Part shown: piece by piece, positions 1 to 5,993 of the stretch
Layout: the number at the start of each line of letters is the position of its first letter
Position numbering within the stretch: the first letter of the stretch is position 1
NCBI GenBank assembly: GCA_028819295.1
Contig: JAPPMA010000018.1
Span: forward strand, 1 to 41,249
Source: a bacterium
GTDB taxonomy: Bacteria; Actinomycetota; Acidimicrobiia; Acidimicrobiales; Bin134
DNA: 41,249 nt
Direction of reading: 5' to 3'
Program-made: the position numbers and the translations under genes
The notes under the pieces: generated by a model
The model's database searches: none
What the model was told of the DNA's origin: nothing
The model's input: the letters and a program-made list of their open reading frames with translations, nothing else

Positions 1-144
1 GGTGGGGGGGGGGGGGGGGGGATACCTTCTGGGCCACTGTTGTTGGGGGTGGTTTTTTTTTTTTTTTTTCTGGGGGGGGGGGGGGGCGCCGGGGGGGCCC
101 CCCGGGGGGTTTTTTTTTCCCCCCCCCCCCCCCCCCCCGGCGGC
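1..144. other. Homopolymer-rich contig edge, probable artefact
   Basis: This stretch is made of long runs of G, then T, then G, then C with almost no complex sequence between them. It ends directly at the ATG of the first gene. Such nested homopolymers are not expected in a high-GC coding region and look like low-quality consensus at a contig end. Nothing biological is called here, and the true upstream region of the first gene is unknown. Confidence 0.75.
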
Positions 145-765
145 ATGAGGTTGGTGAGGCGGTTGTCACGGCTCGCGGTGGCGGTCGCGGTCGCCGCGTC
201 GGTGCTCACCGTCGCCGCGCCCCCCGCGCTTGCGGCGTGTTCTGACGCCCACAGAGCCGTGCTGCGCAGGCAGATCACCACGCTGACACACCAGATACAA
301 CAGGACCCCGACGACACCGTGCTGCGCAACCAGCGCCGCGCAGCCCAGGCCCGCCTCGCGGACTGCGGCGACCACGGCTACCGGCCCGTGCGCTTCTCGG
401 CCACCACGACCAACAGCCGCGGCGCCGAGATCACCTCGGAGTACCCCTTCAATCCCGCCACCGTCACCCAAGGCGCCGACCACGATCGTTTCACGGCCCA
501 ATACGACGCTGCGGTCGAGCAAGCCATCGAAGACGCCAACGCCTCCATCAACCCCGAGGGGCAAATTGGTGGCAACTACACCGCCGGCTTCCGAGTCGTC
601 GGACAGTTCGAGAACCGCGACGGCGAGACAGAGCAGTCCTGCTCCGTCGTCATCAAGACCATTAGCTACTTGACGCACGACCCGGGCGACAACCCTCGCT
701 GGACCGTGACCCCGATGCCAGACGGCCGCTGGCAACTCGTATTTACCGACGTCGGCCACTGCTGA
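145..765 (+). CDS. Secreted or lipid-anchored hypothetical protein
   Basis: A 206-residue protein that I do not recognise. It begins with a basic n-region (MRLVRRLSRL), an Ala/Val-rich hydrophobic stretch, and then PPALAAC near residue 32. That sequence fits either a type I signal-peptidase site after ALA or a lipobox (LAAC). Three more cysteines lie in the mature part, one of them the last residue, so two disulfides are possible in an exported protein. The ATG at 145 was chosen because everything upstream is homopolymer. A longer open frame from 40 would put low-complexity Phe/Gly/Pro ahead of the signal peptide and is not credible. The start is uncertain because the upstream sequence is unreliable. 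No partner gene is evident. Confidence 0.6.
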   Translation: MRLVRRLSRLAVAVAVAASVLTVAAPPALAACSDAHRAVLRRQITTLTHQIQQDPDDTVLRNQRRAAQARLADCGDHGYRPVRFSATTTNSRGAEITSEYPFNPATVTQGADHDRFTAQYDAAVEQAIEDANASINPEGQIGGNYTAGFRVVGQFENRDGETEQSCSVVIKTISYLTHDPGDNPRWTVTPMPDGRWQLVFTDVGHC

Positions 766-857
766 CACCGCCCACACCGGGCACGACCAGTCAAGCCGCG
801 GCCAAGCCCCGGCCGGATCCCGCGGGCAGGCGCACGTGCCGACTTCTGTTCGGTCTC

Positions 858-880
858 CTAGATGGTTAGTTCCAAGGGGT
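858..880 (+). repeat. Left terminal inverted repeat
   Basis: The 23 bases here are the exact reverse complement of 1151-1173. Key internal words are GGTTAGTTCC and AAGGGGT at the inner edge. Similarity stops just inside the repeat, as expected for transposon ends. Confidence 0.85.
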
Positions 881-956
881 GGGGTCCGCCAGTTTTGGGG
901 TGAGGGTGTCCAAGCTTGGGGTGTGAACACACACCTTGATCTTGGAGGACCGAAGC

Positions 957-1151
957 ATGAACCCGTGCTTGGAATCCGTCAACAACACCCTCAAAACCCA
1001 GCTCAGCCCCGAACGCCACCGAGGCCGCACCAAAGCAGGCGTCGCCGCACGCGTACTCACCCGCATCCTCGCCCTCACCGCAGCCATCTGGCACAACCAG
1101 ACCACACACCAACCCGGCCCAGCACGCTCACCCACCGCCTACGACCACTAA
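957..1151 (+). pseudogene. IS982-type transposase remnant (C-terminal end only)
   Basis: A 64-residue frame carries LESVNNTLKTQLSPERH, then a helix with AALTAAIWHNQ-like ending (ALTAAIWHNQ) and a terminal TAYDH. This is the pattern I recall at the end of actinobacterial IS982 transposases. A GGAGGA ribosome-binding site at 944-949 sits 7 nt before the ATG, and full-length relatives are recalled to begin with Met-Asn. So the native start appears to be fused directly to the last ~60 codons by one large in-frame deletion. The DDE catalytic residues are gone and the product cannot be an active transposase. The stop codon lies immediately before the right inverted repeat. A role for the short peptide, for example as an inhibitor, is possible but unsupported. 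Confidence 0.7.
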
Positions 1152-1173
1152 CCCCTTGGAACTAACCATCTAG
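1151..1173 (-). repeat. Right terminal inverted repeat
   Basis: A perfect 23-bp reverse complement of the left end at 858-880. The first base overlaps the last base of the remnant transposase stop codon. Confidence 0.85.
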
Positions 1174-1222
1174 TCTGAAAGTTGATCTTTTCATATATTT
1201 CCATAATTTTCCGGTTATTGGG

Positions 1223-1250
1223 TTGCACGGCGCTTGAATGGTGATAGGGT
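1223..1250 (+). promoter_or_regulatory. Putative leaderless promoter
   Basis: TTGCAC (1223-1228) and TAGGGT (1245-1250) are separated by 16 nt, and TAGGGT lies 6 nt before the GTG at 1257. There is room only for transcription to start at or next to the start codon. This supports a leaderless mRNA and the GTG start. Confidence 0.4.
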
Positions 1251-1256
1251 TGGAGT

Positions 1257-1568
1257 GTGAGCGTTGAGGTGGCTGTTCAAGCTGTCACACTGGTATTGGC
1301 TGTACTAGCCATCATCTGGCATCAGCAGCGAACCAGCGAAAAGCTCCGCGACGATTTCACCCGGGCCAACAACAGGCTCCGCGACGATTTCACCCAGGCC
1401 AACAACAGGCTCCGCGACGATTTCACCCAGGCCAACAACAGGCTCCGCGACGAAGTCGTCGCCAACGGCCAACGACTGGCCAGGATTGAAGGGTTTCTCG
1501 GCGTGGGTATGCCAACAGAGGTCGCCGAACAGGCCGCGGGCACTGCGACACTGCAAACCGATGGGTGA
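1257..1568 (+). CDS. Small membrane-anchored coiled-coil repeat protein
   Basis: A 103-residue protein of unknown function. Residues ~7-22 form one hydrophobic segment (LVLAVLAIIW). Next come three nearly identical 11-residue units (LRDDFTQANNR) and a diverged fourth, a hendecad pattern expected to form a charged coiled coil. The C-terminal third is a short polar tail. The repeat is also near-perfect in DNA (33-bp units), so copy number may vary between strains. The gene has no clear ribosome-binding site but has a TAGGGT box 6 nt upstream, fitting a leaderless transcript. It ends 9 nt before hicB, so it may be co-transcribed with the toxin-antitoxin pair. Oligomerisation at the membrane is an inference from the coiled coil. 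Confidence 0.6.
   Translation: MSVEVAVQAVTLVLAVLAIIWHQQRTSEKLRDDFTRANNRLRDDFTQANNRLRDDFTQANNRLRDEVVANGQRLARIEGFLGVGMPTEVAEQAAGTATLQTDG
1344..1453 (+). repeat. 33-bp tandem repeat in coiled-coil gene
   Basis: Three full 33-bp units lie at 1344-1376, 1377-1409 and 1410-1442, followed by the first 11 bases of a fourth. Units 2 and 3 are identical and unit 1 differs by one base. Each unit encodes 11 residues, so gain or loss of a unit keeps the frame. Confidence 0.9.
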
Positions 1569-1577
1569 TGAGCGCAT

Positions 1578-1907
1578 ATGACCCAGAAGCCTGACCCTGT
1601 TCACGCTTTCCCCACACGAGCACCTGCGCTGTCGACAAGTGTTCCGACAACTCACACAGCCAACGACGAACTCGTTCGCCAGTGGATAGCTGCGGCGATT
1701 TCGTGCGCAGTGATCCGCGACATCCAGGACGACGAAGGGGTAGAAGCCACGGTGCAAGGCATTCAGGGCGCTTTGGGCTACGGATATTCGCATGAAGAAG
1801 CCATGCAGAGCTTGGAATCGGCGTTGTCTGACTGGGTCTCAATCAAATTGAGCAAGTCAGACAAGGACATACCCCAAATGGGGGGAATTGAGCTCACCCA
1901 GTCCTAA
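1578..1907 (+). CDS. hicB: HicB-like antitoxin
   Basis: A 109-residue protein. Residues ~35-105 follow the HicB pattern: a short strand region around VRQWIAAAISCAVI, a glycine-containing turn (QGALGYGYS), a helix with EEAMQSLESALSDWV, and a tail with DIPQMGGIEL. HicB neutralises HicA and usually represses its own operon. The stop overlaps the downstream toxin start by one base (TAATG), which implies translational coupling. The order antitoxin-then-toxin is one of the two known HicAB arrangements. The first ~30 residues (Pro/Thr/Ser-rich) are not part of the usual fold, so either the real start lies downstream or there is an extension. No separate DNA-binding domain is apparent in this length. 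Confidence 0.65.
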   Translation: MTQKPDPVHAFPTRAPALSTSVPTTHTANDELVRQWIAAAISCAVIRDIQDDEGVEATVQGIQGALGYGYSHEEAMQSLESALSDWVSIKLSKSDKDIPQMGGIELTQS

Positions 1908-2134
1908 TGGCTCAAAGACTGACTCCGATTAGTCGAGTCAAACTGATTCAGCGATTCAAGAATCTCGGTTGGGAAGGGCCGTTCAAGGGGTCCAAGCACG
2001 ACACTATGTACAAGGACGGCGTAGCCATCACCATTCCGAACAATCATCGGTCCGAAGAGATCAGCGTCGGACTCCTTCGAACAATTCTGAGAAGCGCAGA
2101 CTTATCAAGAGACGAGTGGTTCCAAGCTCGCTAG
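1907..2134 (+). CDS. hicA: HicA family mRNA interferase toxin
   Basis: A 75-residue protein of typical HicA length. It has the double-stranded-RNA-binding-like fold signature: KLIQRFKNLGW, then GPFKGSKHDTMY with the conserved catalytic histidine, then AITIPNNHR, and a C-terminal helix with SVGLLRTILRSADLSRDEW. HicA cleaves mRNA when not bound by HicB. The ATG overlaps the hicB stop by one base, so expression is tied to the antitoxin. All core motifs are present, so the toxin is likely intact. Confidence 0.85.
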   Translation: MAQRLTPISRVKLIQRFKNLGWEGPFKGSKHDTMYKDGVAITIPNNHRSEEISVGLLRTILRSADLSRDEWFQAR

Positions 2135-2214
2135 TGGAGCGTCCATATGGCTCCCTCTGGCTGGTTATATGGACCGAATCCCGGATTGCTCAGAAGACTG
2201 TGTTCCTGTAGTCG

Positions 2215-2415
2215 TCACGAACCCTCCAACTTGTCGCGCTCACGTTGCTCGTCGCGCTGCACGGACGCGGCCACATGCTCGGAGAGCCAGTCCTTGCGCC
2301 CGTTCGGGTTCTCCACCCCCGCCTTGTTCAGCAGCCAGCAGGTATCCCGCAAGCTGCGGCCCTTTTCCCGGTAGACGCAGGCGGCGATGGCATCCAAGTG
2401 CTCCGCATTTTCCAT
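2215..2415 (-). CDS. Small hypothetical protein, possibly a recombinase-domain fragment
   Basis: A 66-residue frame on the minus strand in an AT-richer stretch. Its amino-acid composition is natural. The pattern LLNKAGVENPNGRKDW followed by a helix resembles the DNA-binding Recombinase domain of serine recombinases (leucine-asparagine, glycine, proline-glycine, tryptophan spacing). No catalytic domain is nearby. It may be a relic of a recombinase, or an unrelated small gene. There is no obvious ribosome-binding site. Its neighbours on the same strand are broken genes, which favours a relic. Confidence 0.3.
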   Translation of the reverse strand: MENAEHLDAIAACVYREKGRSLRDTCWLLNKAGVENPNGRKDWLSEHVAASVQRDEQRERDKLEGS

Positions 2416-2470
2416 GCCGGGATGCTAATGGGTTCGGTTACTCACACTTGACGAATGTAGGCACACAGGG

Positions 2471-2665
2471 TCATCGAGCTCCCGGCCACCTCTTTGCCTG
2501 GTAGTCAAGAAGATCTTGACCCTGGAACTCCTTTGTCGAGTTGTTCACTCGAACCATGAACGTCTCCTTCTTCCCACCCTTGGTCGGTGTCGCGAAAACT
2601 GGTTTGGCAGCGGGCCCCACTTCAACCCGGGCAATTGTCTTCTCTTCGAGGACGGCAAATGTCAC
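2471..2665 (-). pseudogene. C-terminal fragment of an AlbA/Schlafen-type ATP-binding protein
   Basis: About 64 residues resemble the end of the putative-DNA-binding (AlbA_2/Schlafen) ATP-binding protein family. There is a strand VTFAVLEEKTIARVEV, then AAKPVFA, then FMVRVNNSTKEF, and a closing helix ending DYQAKRW. The family is normally several hundred residues long with the nucleotide-binding part first, and all of that is missing. The frame is continuous with the upstream DUF262 gene except for a TAA at 2675-2677, so two unrelated genes seem to have been joined by deletion. Proteins of this family are often found with defence genes. This remnant is unlikely to work alone. Confidence 0.6.
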
Positions 2666-2674
2666 CCGCAGTTC

Positions 2675-3600
2675 TTAGGCAGCTGTCTCAGAGAGTGAAC
2701 TACTGACCACCTGCAAGAAATCAGTCGCTGAGAATTGACCGAGAACTGGGGATTCGTCGAATTTCTCTTTGCGTGCATCCCAGTCTTCGCGCAAATTGAA
2801 ATCGCTAGCAGCAAAAGTTGCTGTCAACAGCTCGAATACGGTGAGGGACACGCCTCCGGTGTTGACCTTCTCGAAAACCTGACAGACGGCCTCCTTGGGT
2901 GTGAACTTAGCGAGCTCAATTGCTGGTACCTGGTATGAGGTGAAGGGCTTGATCACCTCCTCGGCAAAGCGTTTCCACTTATCCAACCGCTCAGAGGGAT
3001 CCCCCGGCCCATCGCTGAGATACGCCATTTGCCAGTCCATGGTCGCGTTACCGTCAAGGACAATGTCCAACGGAAAGTGGCTGGCTGTGATCTCCGCTGC
3101 TCGTGACGACAAGTCAAGCTGCACCTGCCTCCCAAAGTCGGTGGTAATCCGCCGATCCTCTGGCACACTGACTATCCCGTCGTCCTCACGTTCGAGGAAT
3201 GGATCGATGCAAGCATCGATGTTGGCGTAGTAGTGGCGGAGCATTTCCTGACCGCGGGCATCTCGAGTAGGAACCGGATTCGATGAATGGAGCGCGAGAA
3301 AGAGCGAAGTTATGCGCTGCTGCCCGTCAAGGAGCATGAACTCTGGCTCCTCATCAGTGTCTAGCTCTACACCTTCAGTAGACGCGGTTGAAACTTCACT
3401 TCAGGGTTGCCAGTTCGAAGCGTCATAACCGCGCCGATTGGATAAGAGAGCGAGATTGACGCCAGCAAGCTCACGATGTGGTTGTCGTCCCATACCCAGC
3501 TGCGCTGAAAGTCAGGGAGTTGGAGGCGACCCGAAGCCGCCATCTTGATCAAGTCCGAAAGGGGCTTCTCATTGCTCTCGAATTTCTTCTCCTGCTCCAT
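2675..3600 (-). pseudogene. Frameshifted, C-terminally truncated DUF262 (GmrSD-like) protein
   Basis: The ATG at 3600 opens a DUF262 N-terminal domain: LQLPDFQRSWVWDDNHI and LSYPIGAVM, ending in a stop at 3367. The frame carrying the rest, with FMLLDGQQRITSLFLAL and later VFEKVNTGGVSLTVFELL, resumes in another phase upstream of 3337. Reading back in that phase gives ASTEGVELDTDEEPEF, so a single-base change near 3390-3400 (at a TTT run) explains the break. DUF262 is the NTPase-like half of GmrSD-type modified-DNA restriction enzymes. The DGQQR motif is intact, but the protein ends after ~300 residues, without a second domain. Either a true pseudogene or a consensus error could cause the frameshift. 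The truncation and fusion point are independent of that. Confidence 0.75.
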
Positions 3601-3731
3601 TCAGTTCCGCTCCCGTTGCTGAGTTGTCCTGGTACAGACCAAGCTGTCGGAGGGTAGCAGTTTTGCTTGTCGGAGCATTAGTGGCCTACAAGCCCAATGT
3701 GCGCAATTTGTGAGTCGTGCGGTGCGCTCGC

Positions 3732-4835
3732 CTACAACCGCGACCGGAGGTCGGCGGCGAGGCGGGCGATCTCGGGAGAAGGATTGAGGGAGTCGAGGTG
3801 GTCGAGGTCGGCGCGGGCCTGGTCGGTTTGGCCCAGGCCGATTAGCAGCCAGGCTCGCCAAAGCCGGGCTTCGGGTTGGTTGGGGGCGGCCTCCACTGCC
3901 CGGTGGATGCGGCGGGCGCCCTCGGCAAACTGTTCGTCGAGGCCGGTCTGGGTGAGCATCACCCCGCTGAAGGTCAGAGCCCCGGCGTGGTCGGGATCAT
4001 CGGCCAACACTGCCTCATATACCCGCAAAGCGAGCGCTGGGTCACCCTGAGCCGGCGTGGTCGGATCCCACAGGGCACGGGCCGCAGCCACCGCGTCGTC
4101 GGCGGCTAGCCCCAGGTCGGCCAGAGATCGGAACTGCTCCTGGTCCTGCAATACAACCTGGCAAAGGGCGATGTTGGTGCGAAGGCCCTGGTTCTCCACT
4201 AACTGCGAGATGAATTCAGGGGGATTGGCCGCGTCGAACGCCGACAGTTCGGCGGCCGCGCCAAAGCAGTCGCCGGTGCGGTAGAGCAGGATGGCCCGAA
4301 ACGCCCGGGCATCGGGATAATTGGGCGCGGCCACCACCGCATCGGCCAGAACATCGGCTGCCTCGACCTCCTGGCCTTGTAGAGCCAAGAACCAGCCCTT
4401 GTAGGCCAGCGCGGTGGGATTGGACGGCGAGCGCTCCAACACCCGGTCGTAGATGGCGATGGCCTCCGCCAGGTCTCCGGCCGCGGCCGACTCCTCGGCG
4501 TTTCTCAAGAGGCTAGGCACGCTGGAAACCGCGTCGTTGCCGGTGATGGTGTCGCCCGAATGGCGCGACCCCACCGCCCGGGCCAGGAACACCCCCGCGA
4601 GCACGCCCACCACGACCAACCCCGCCACCACCCCAATCAGCTTCCCCGGCCCCCCGCGGTCTTCCTCCTCGGATTGCTCCTGATCACCCCGAATCGCCTG
4701 AGCGGCCTGGCGGGTGTAGCTGCGGCTCAGAACCTGATGGTCCTCCGGCTCCAGGTCGCCGACGGCCAACTCCTCATCCAGATCAATCAGCGACTCCAAC
4801 CAGAATCGCTGCTCATCGTCACGGGGATCACTCAT
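3732..4835 (-). CDS. ccmI: CcmI/CycH-like TPR protein of cytochrome c maturation
   Basis: A 367-residue protein, last gene of the ccm operon. The N-terminus is soluble and acidic. One membrane helix lies at about residues 65-90 (LIGVVAGLVVVGVLAGVFL), and the rest is alpha-helical with tetratricopeptide-like repeats (for example AIAIYDRVLERSPSNPTALAY). CcmI proteins hold apocytochrome c for the CcmF/H heme ligase through their TPR domain on the outer side of the membrane. The ATG at 4835 overlaps ccmH by 8 nt. An alternative ATG lies 9 nt earlier at 4844. Assignment rests on gene order plus TPR topology, since the TPR sequence itself is generic. No convincing terminator was found between its stop and the DUF262 gene. 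Confidence 0.7.
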   Translation of the reverse strand: MSDPRDDEQRFWLESLIDLDEELAVGDLEPEDHQVLSRSYTRQAAQAIRGDQEQSEEEDRGGPGKLIGVVAGLVVVGVLAGVFLARAVGSRHSGDTITGNDAVSSVPSLLRNAEESAAAGDLAEAIAIYDRVLERSPSNPTALAYKGWFLALQGQEVEAADVLADAVVAAPNYPDARAFRAILLYRTGDCFGAAAELSAFDAANPPEFISQLVENQGLRTNIALCQVVLQDQEQFRSLADLGLAADDAVAAARALWDPTTPAQGDPALALRVYEAVLADDPDHAGALTFSGVMLTQTGLDEQFAEGARRIHRAVEAAPNQPEARLWRAWLLIGLGQTDQARADLDHLDSLNPSPEIARLAADLRSRL

Positions 4836-5409
4836 CAATCTCATCCAACTCAGGTTTGGACCGCTGAGCTAGCTGCCGGATGCGCTCCGACTCAACCCCT
4901 CCCGCACTTGGTCGAAAGCGAGTGGCGCGCTTGCCCAATACCCGGTCGCGCGCCTCTTCTACTAACACCTGGTCTTCTTCCGAAACCTCTTCACCAGCCG
5001 TGCTGGCCCGGCGCCATCGGCTCAGCGTCAGCGCCAACAGCCCGACGCCGACCAACAGCCCCACCACCGGAATCACCCAGACCAGCCCGCTCACCCCCGA
5101 CGTCGACGGCGTCAAAACCACCCAGTCTCCATATCGCTCGGCAAACCGGGTTCGGATGTCGTCATCGCTGTGGCCGGCCACGACAAGCCGGCCGATCTCG
5201 GCCCTGATCTCCCGGGCGATGGCCACGTCCGACTCCACCACCGACTGCCCAACGCACTGGGGACAGGCGATGGTGGCACCGATGTCGTGGGCTCGCTCGG
5301 CGTTGGTACGGCCGTCTCGCCCATCCACCACCCCGAACGCCAGCATGGTGGCCAGCGACACCCCCACCAGCAGCCAAGACAAGAGCACCTTTCGTCGCCG
5401 GGAGATCAT
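4828..5409 (-). CDS. ccmH: Cytochrome c biogenesis thiol oxidoreductase CcmH
   Basis: A 193-residue protein with a signal-anchor helix (residues ~8-27), the redox motif CPQCVGQSV at ~49-57 (family consensus CPxC followed by QS), and a second membrane helix at ~107-130. A long charged tail follows. CcmH reduces or positions the CxxCH cysteines of apocytochrome c for heme ligation with CcmF. The ATG overlaps the ccmG stop (ATGA), and the gene end overlaps ccmI by 8 nt. The cysteines and surrounding helix are intact, so it should be active. The charged C-terminal extension is longer than in minimal CcmH proteins. Confidence 0.9.
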   Translation of the reverse strand: MISRRRKVLLSWLLVGVSLATMLAFGVVDGRDGRTNAERAHDIGATIACPQCVGQSVVESDVAIAREIRAEIGRLVVAGHSDDDIRTRFAERYGDWVVLTPSTSGVSGLVWVIPVVGLLVGVGLLALTLSRWRRASTAGEEVSEEDQVLVEEARDRVLGKRATRFRPSAGGVESERIRQLAQRSKPELDEIDE

Positions 5410-5993
5410 GGGTCCGCTCCAGCCGAAACCAATTGGTTTTCAAGCCCGTTCAAGGTCACGCCGCCGGTGAACTTGGCCACCACCCGGCCGAAAGGATCCA
5501 CCAGGTAGGTCTCGGGCACCGCGGTCACCCCGAAATCGATGGAAATGCGGCCAGTGTTGGAGATCACGATCGGCCAATCCCCGCCCCGCTCGGCAAAGAA
5601 CCGGGCGATGACATCCACGTCGTCTTGGAAGACCACGCTTACCAGCGCAATGTTGGGATCGTTGCGGTAGCGGTCGTGGAAGGACACCAGCTCGGGATGC
5701 TCCACCACGCACTGCACGCACCAGGTGGAGAAGAAGTTGACCACCACCCATCGGCCTCGCTGCGCGGCCATGTCGAAGCTGCTTCCGTCGAGGGTCTCAC
5801 CGGCGAACTCGGGGGCGAAGTCGGGCACCGGCGGCCCCCTGCGGTCGCGCTCAGACACCGCCAACACCACCACGAGGGCCACGGCCAGCACGCCGACGGC
5901 CAGCACCACCCCGCGAACGGTTTGCAGCCGCGGTGGTCGGCTTGGCGGCTCAGGATCAACCGGCTGGTCGACGGGCGGCGTCTGCTCAGCCAA
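5406..5993 (-). CDS. ccmG: Thioredoxin-like CcmG/DsbE
   Basis: A 195-residue membrane-anchored thioredoxin-fold protein. A Pro-rich cytoplasmic start is followed by a membrane helix at ~27-46, then the extracytoplasmic TlpA/DsbE-like domain with NFFSTWCVQCVVEHPEL (active-site WCVQC at ~91-95) and the cis-proline motif GVTAVPETYLVD. It supplies reductant to CcmH and apocytochrome c. The usual proline in WCxPC is glutamine here, which may shift the redox potential. Overlaps ccmF by 8 nt and ccmH by 4 nt, so it is part of one transcript. Confidence 0.9.
   Translation of the reverse strand: MAEQTPPVDQPVDPEPPSRPPRLQTVRGVVLAVGVLAVALVVVLAVSERDRRGPPVPDFAPEFAGETLDGSSFDMAAQRGRWVVVNFFSTWCVQCVVEHPELVSFHDRYRNDPNIALVSVVFQDDVDVIARFFAERGGDWPIVISNTGRISIDFGVTAVPETYLVDPFGRVVAKFTGGVTLNGLENQLVSAGADP

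Larger units (their letters stand above)
858..1173. mobile_element. Internally deleted IS982-type element (MITE-like)
   Basis: A 316-bp segment is bounded by perfect 23-bp inverted repeats (858-880 and 1151-1173). Inside is a short reading frame matching, by recall, the C-terminal end of actinobacterial IS982-family transposases. The outermost four bases at each end are CTAG, itself a palindrome, so CTAG could be part of the inverted repeat or a 4-bp target duplication. No longer target duplication is visible in the flanks. The element keeps both termini but has lost nearly all of the transposase, so it would need a full-length copy elsewhere to move. Family assignment rests on the residual protein only. 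Confidence 0.75.

Noticed and set aside
3601..3861. Minus-strand frame between DUF262 and ccmI
   Set aside because: It overlaps the 3' end of ccmI in another phase and encodes Arg/Pro-rich sequence without motifs.
5426..5439. 14-bp perfect palindrome AAACCAATTGGTTT
   Set aside because: It lies inside the 3' coding part of ccmG with no loop and no nearby start, so a regulatory role is unsupported.
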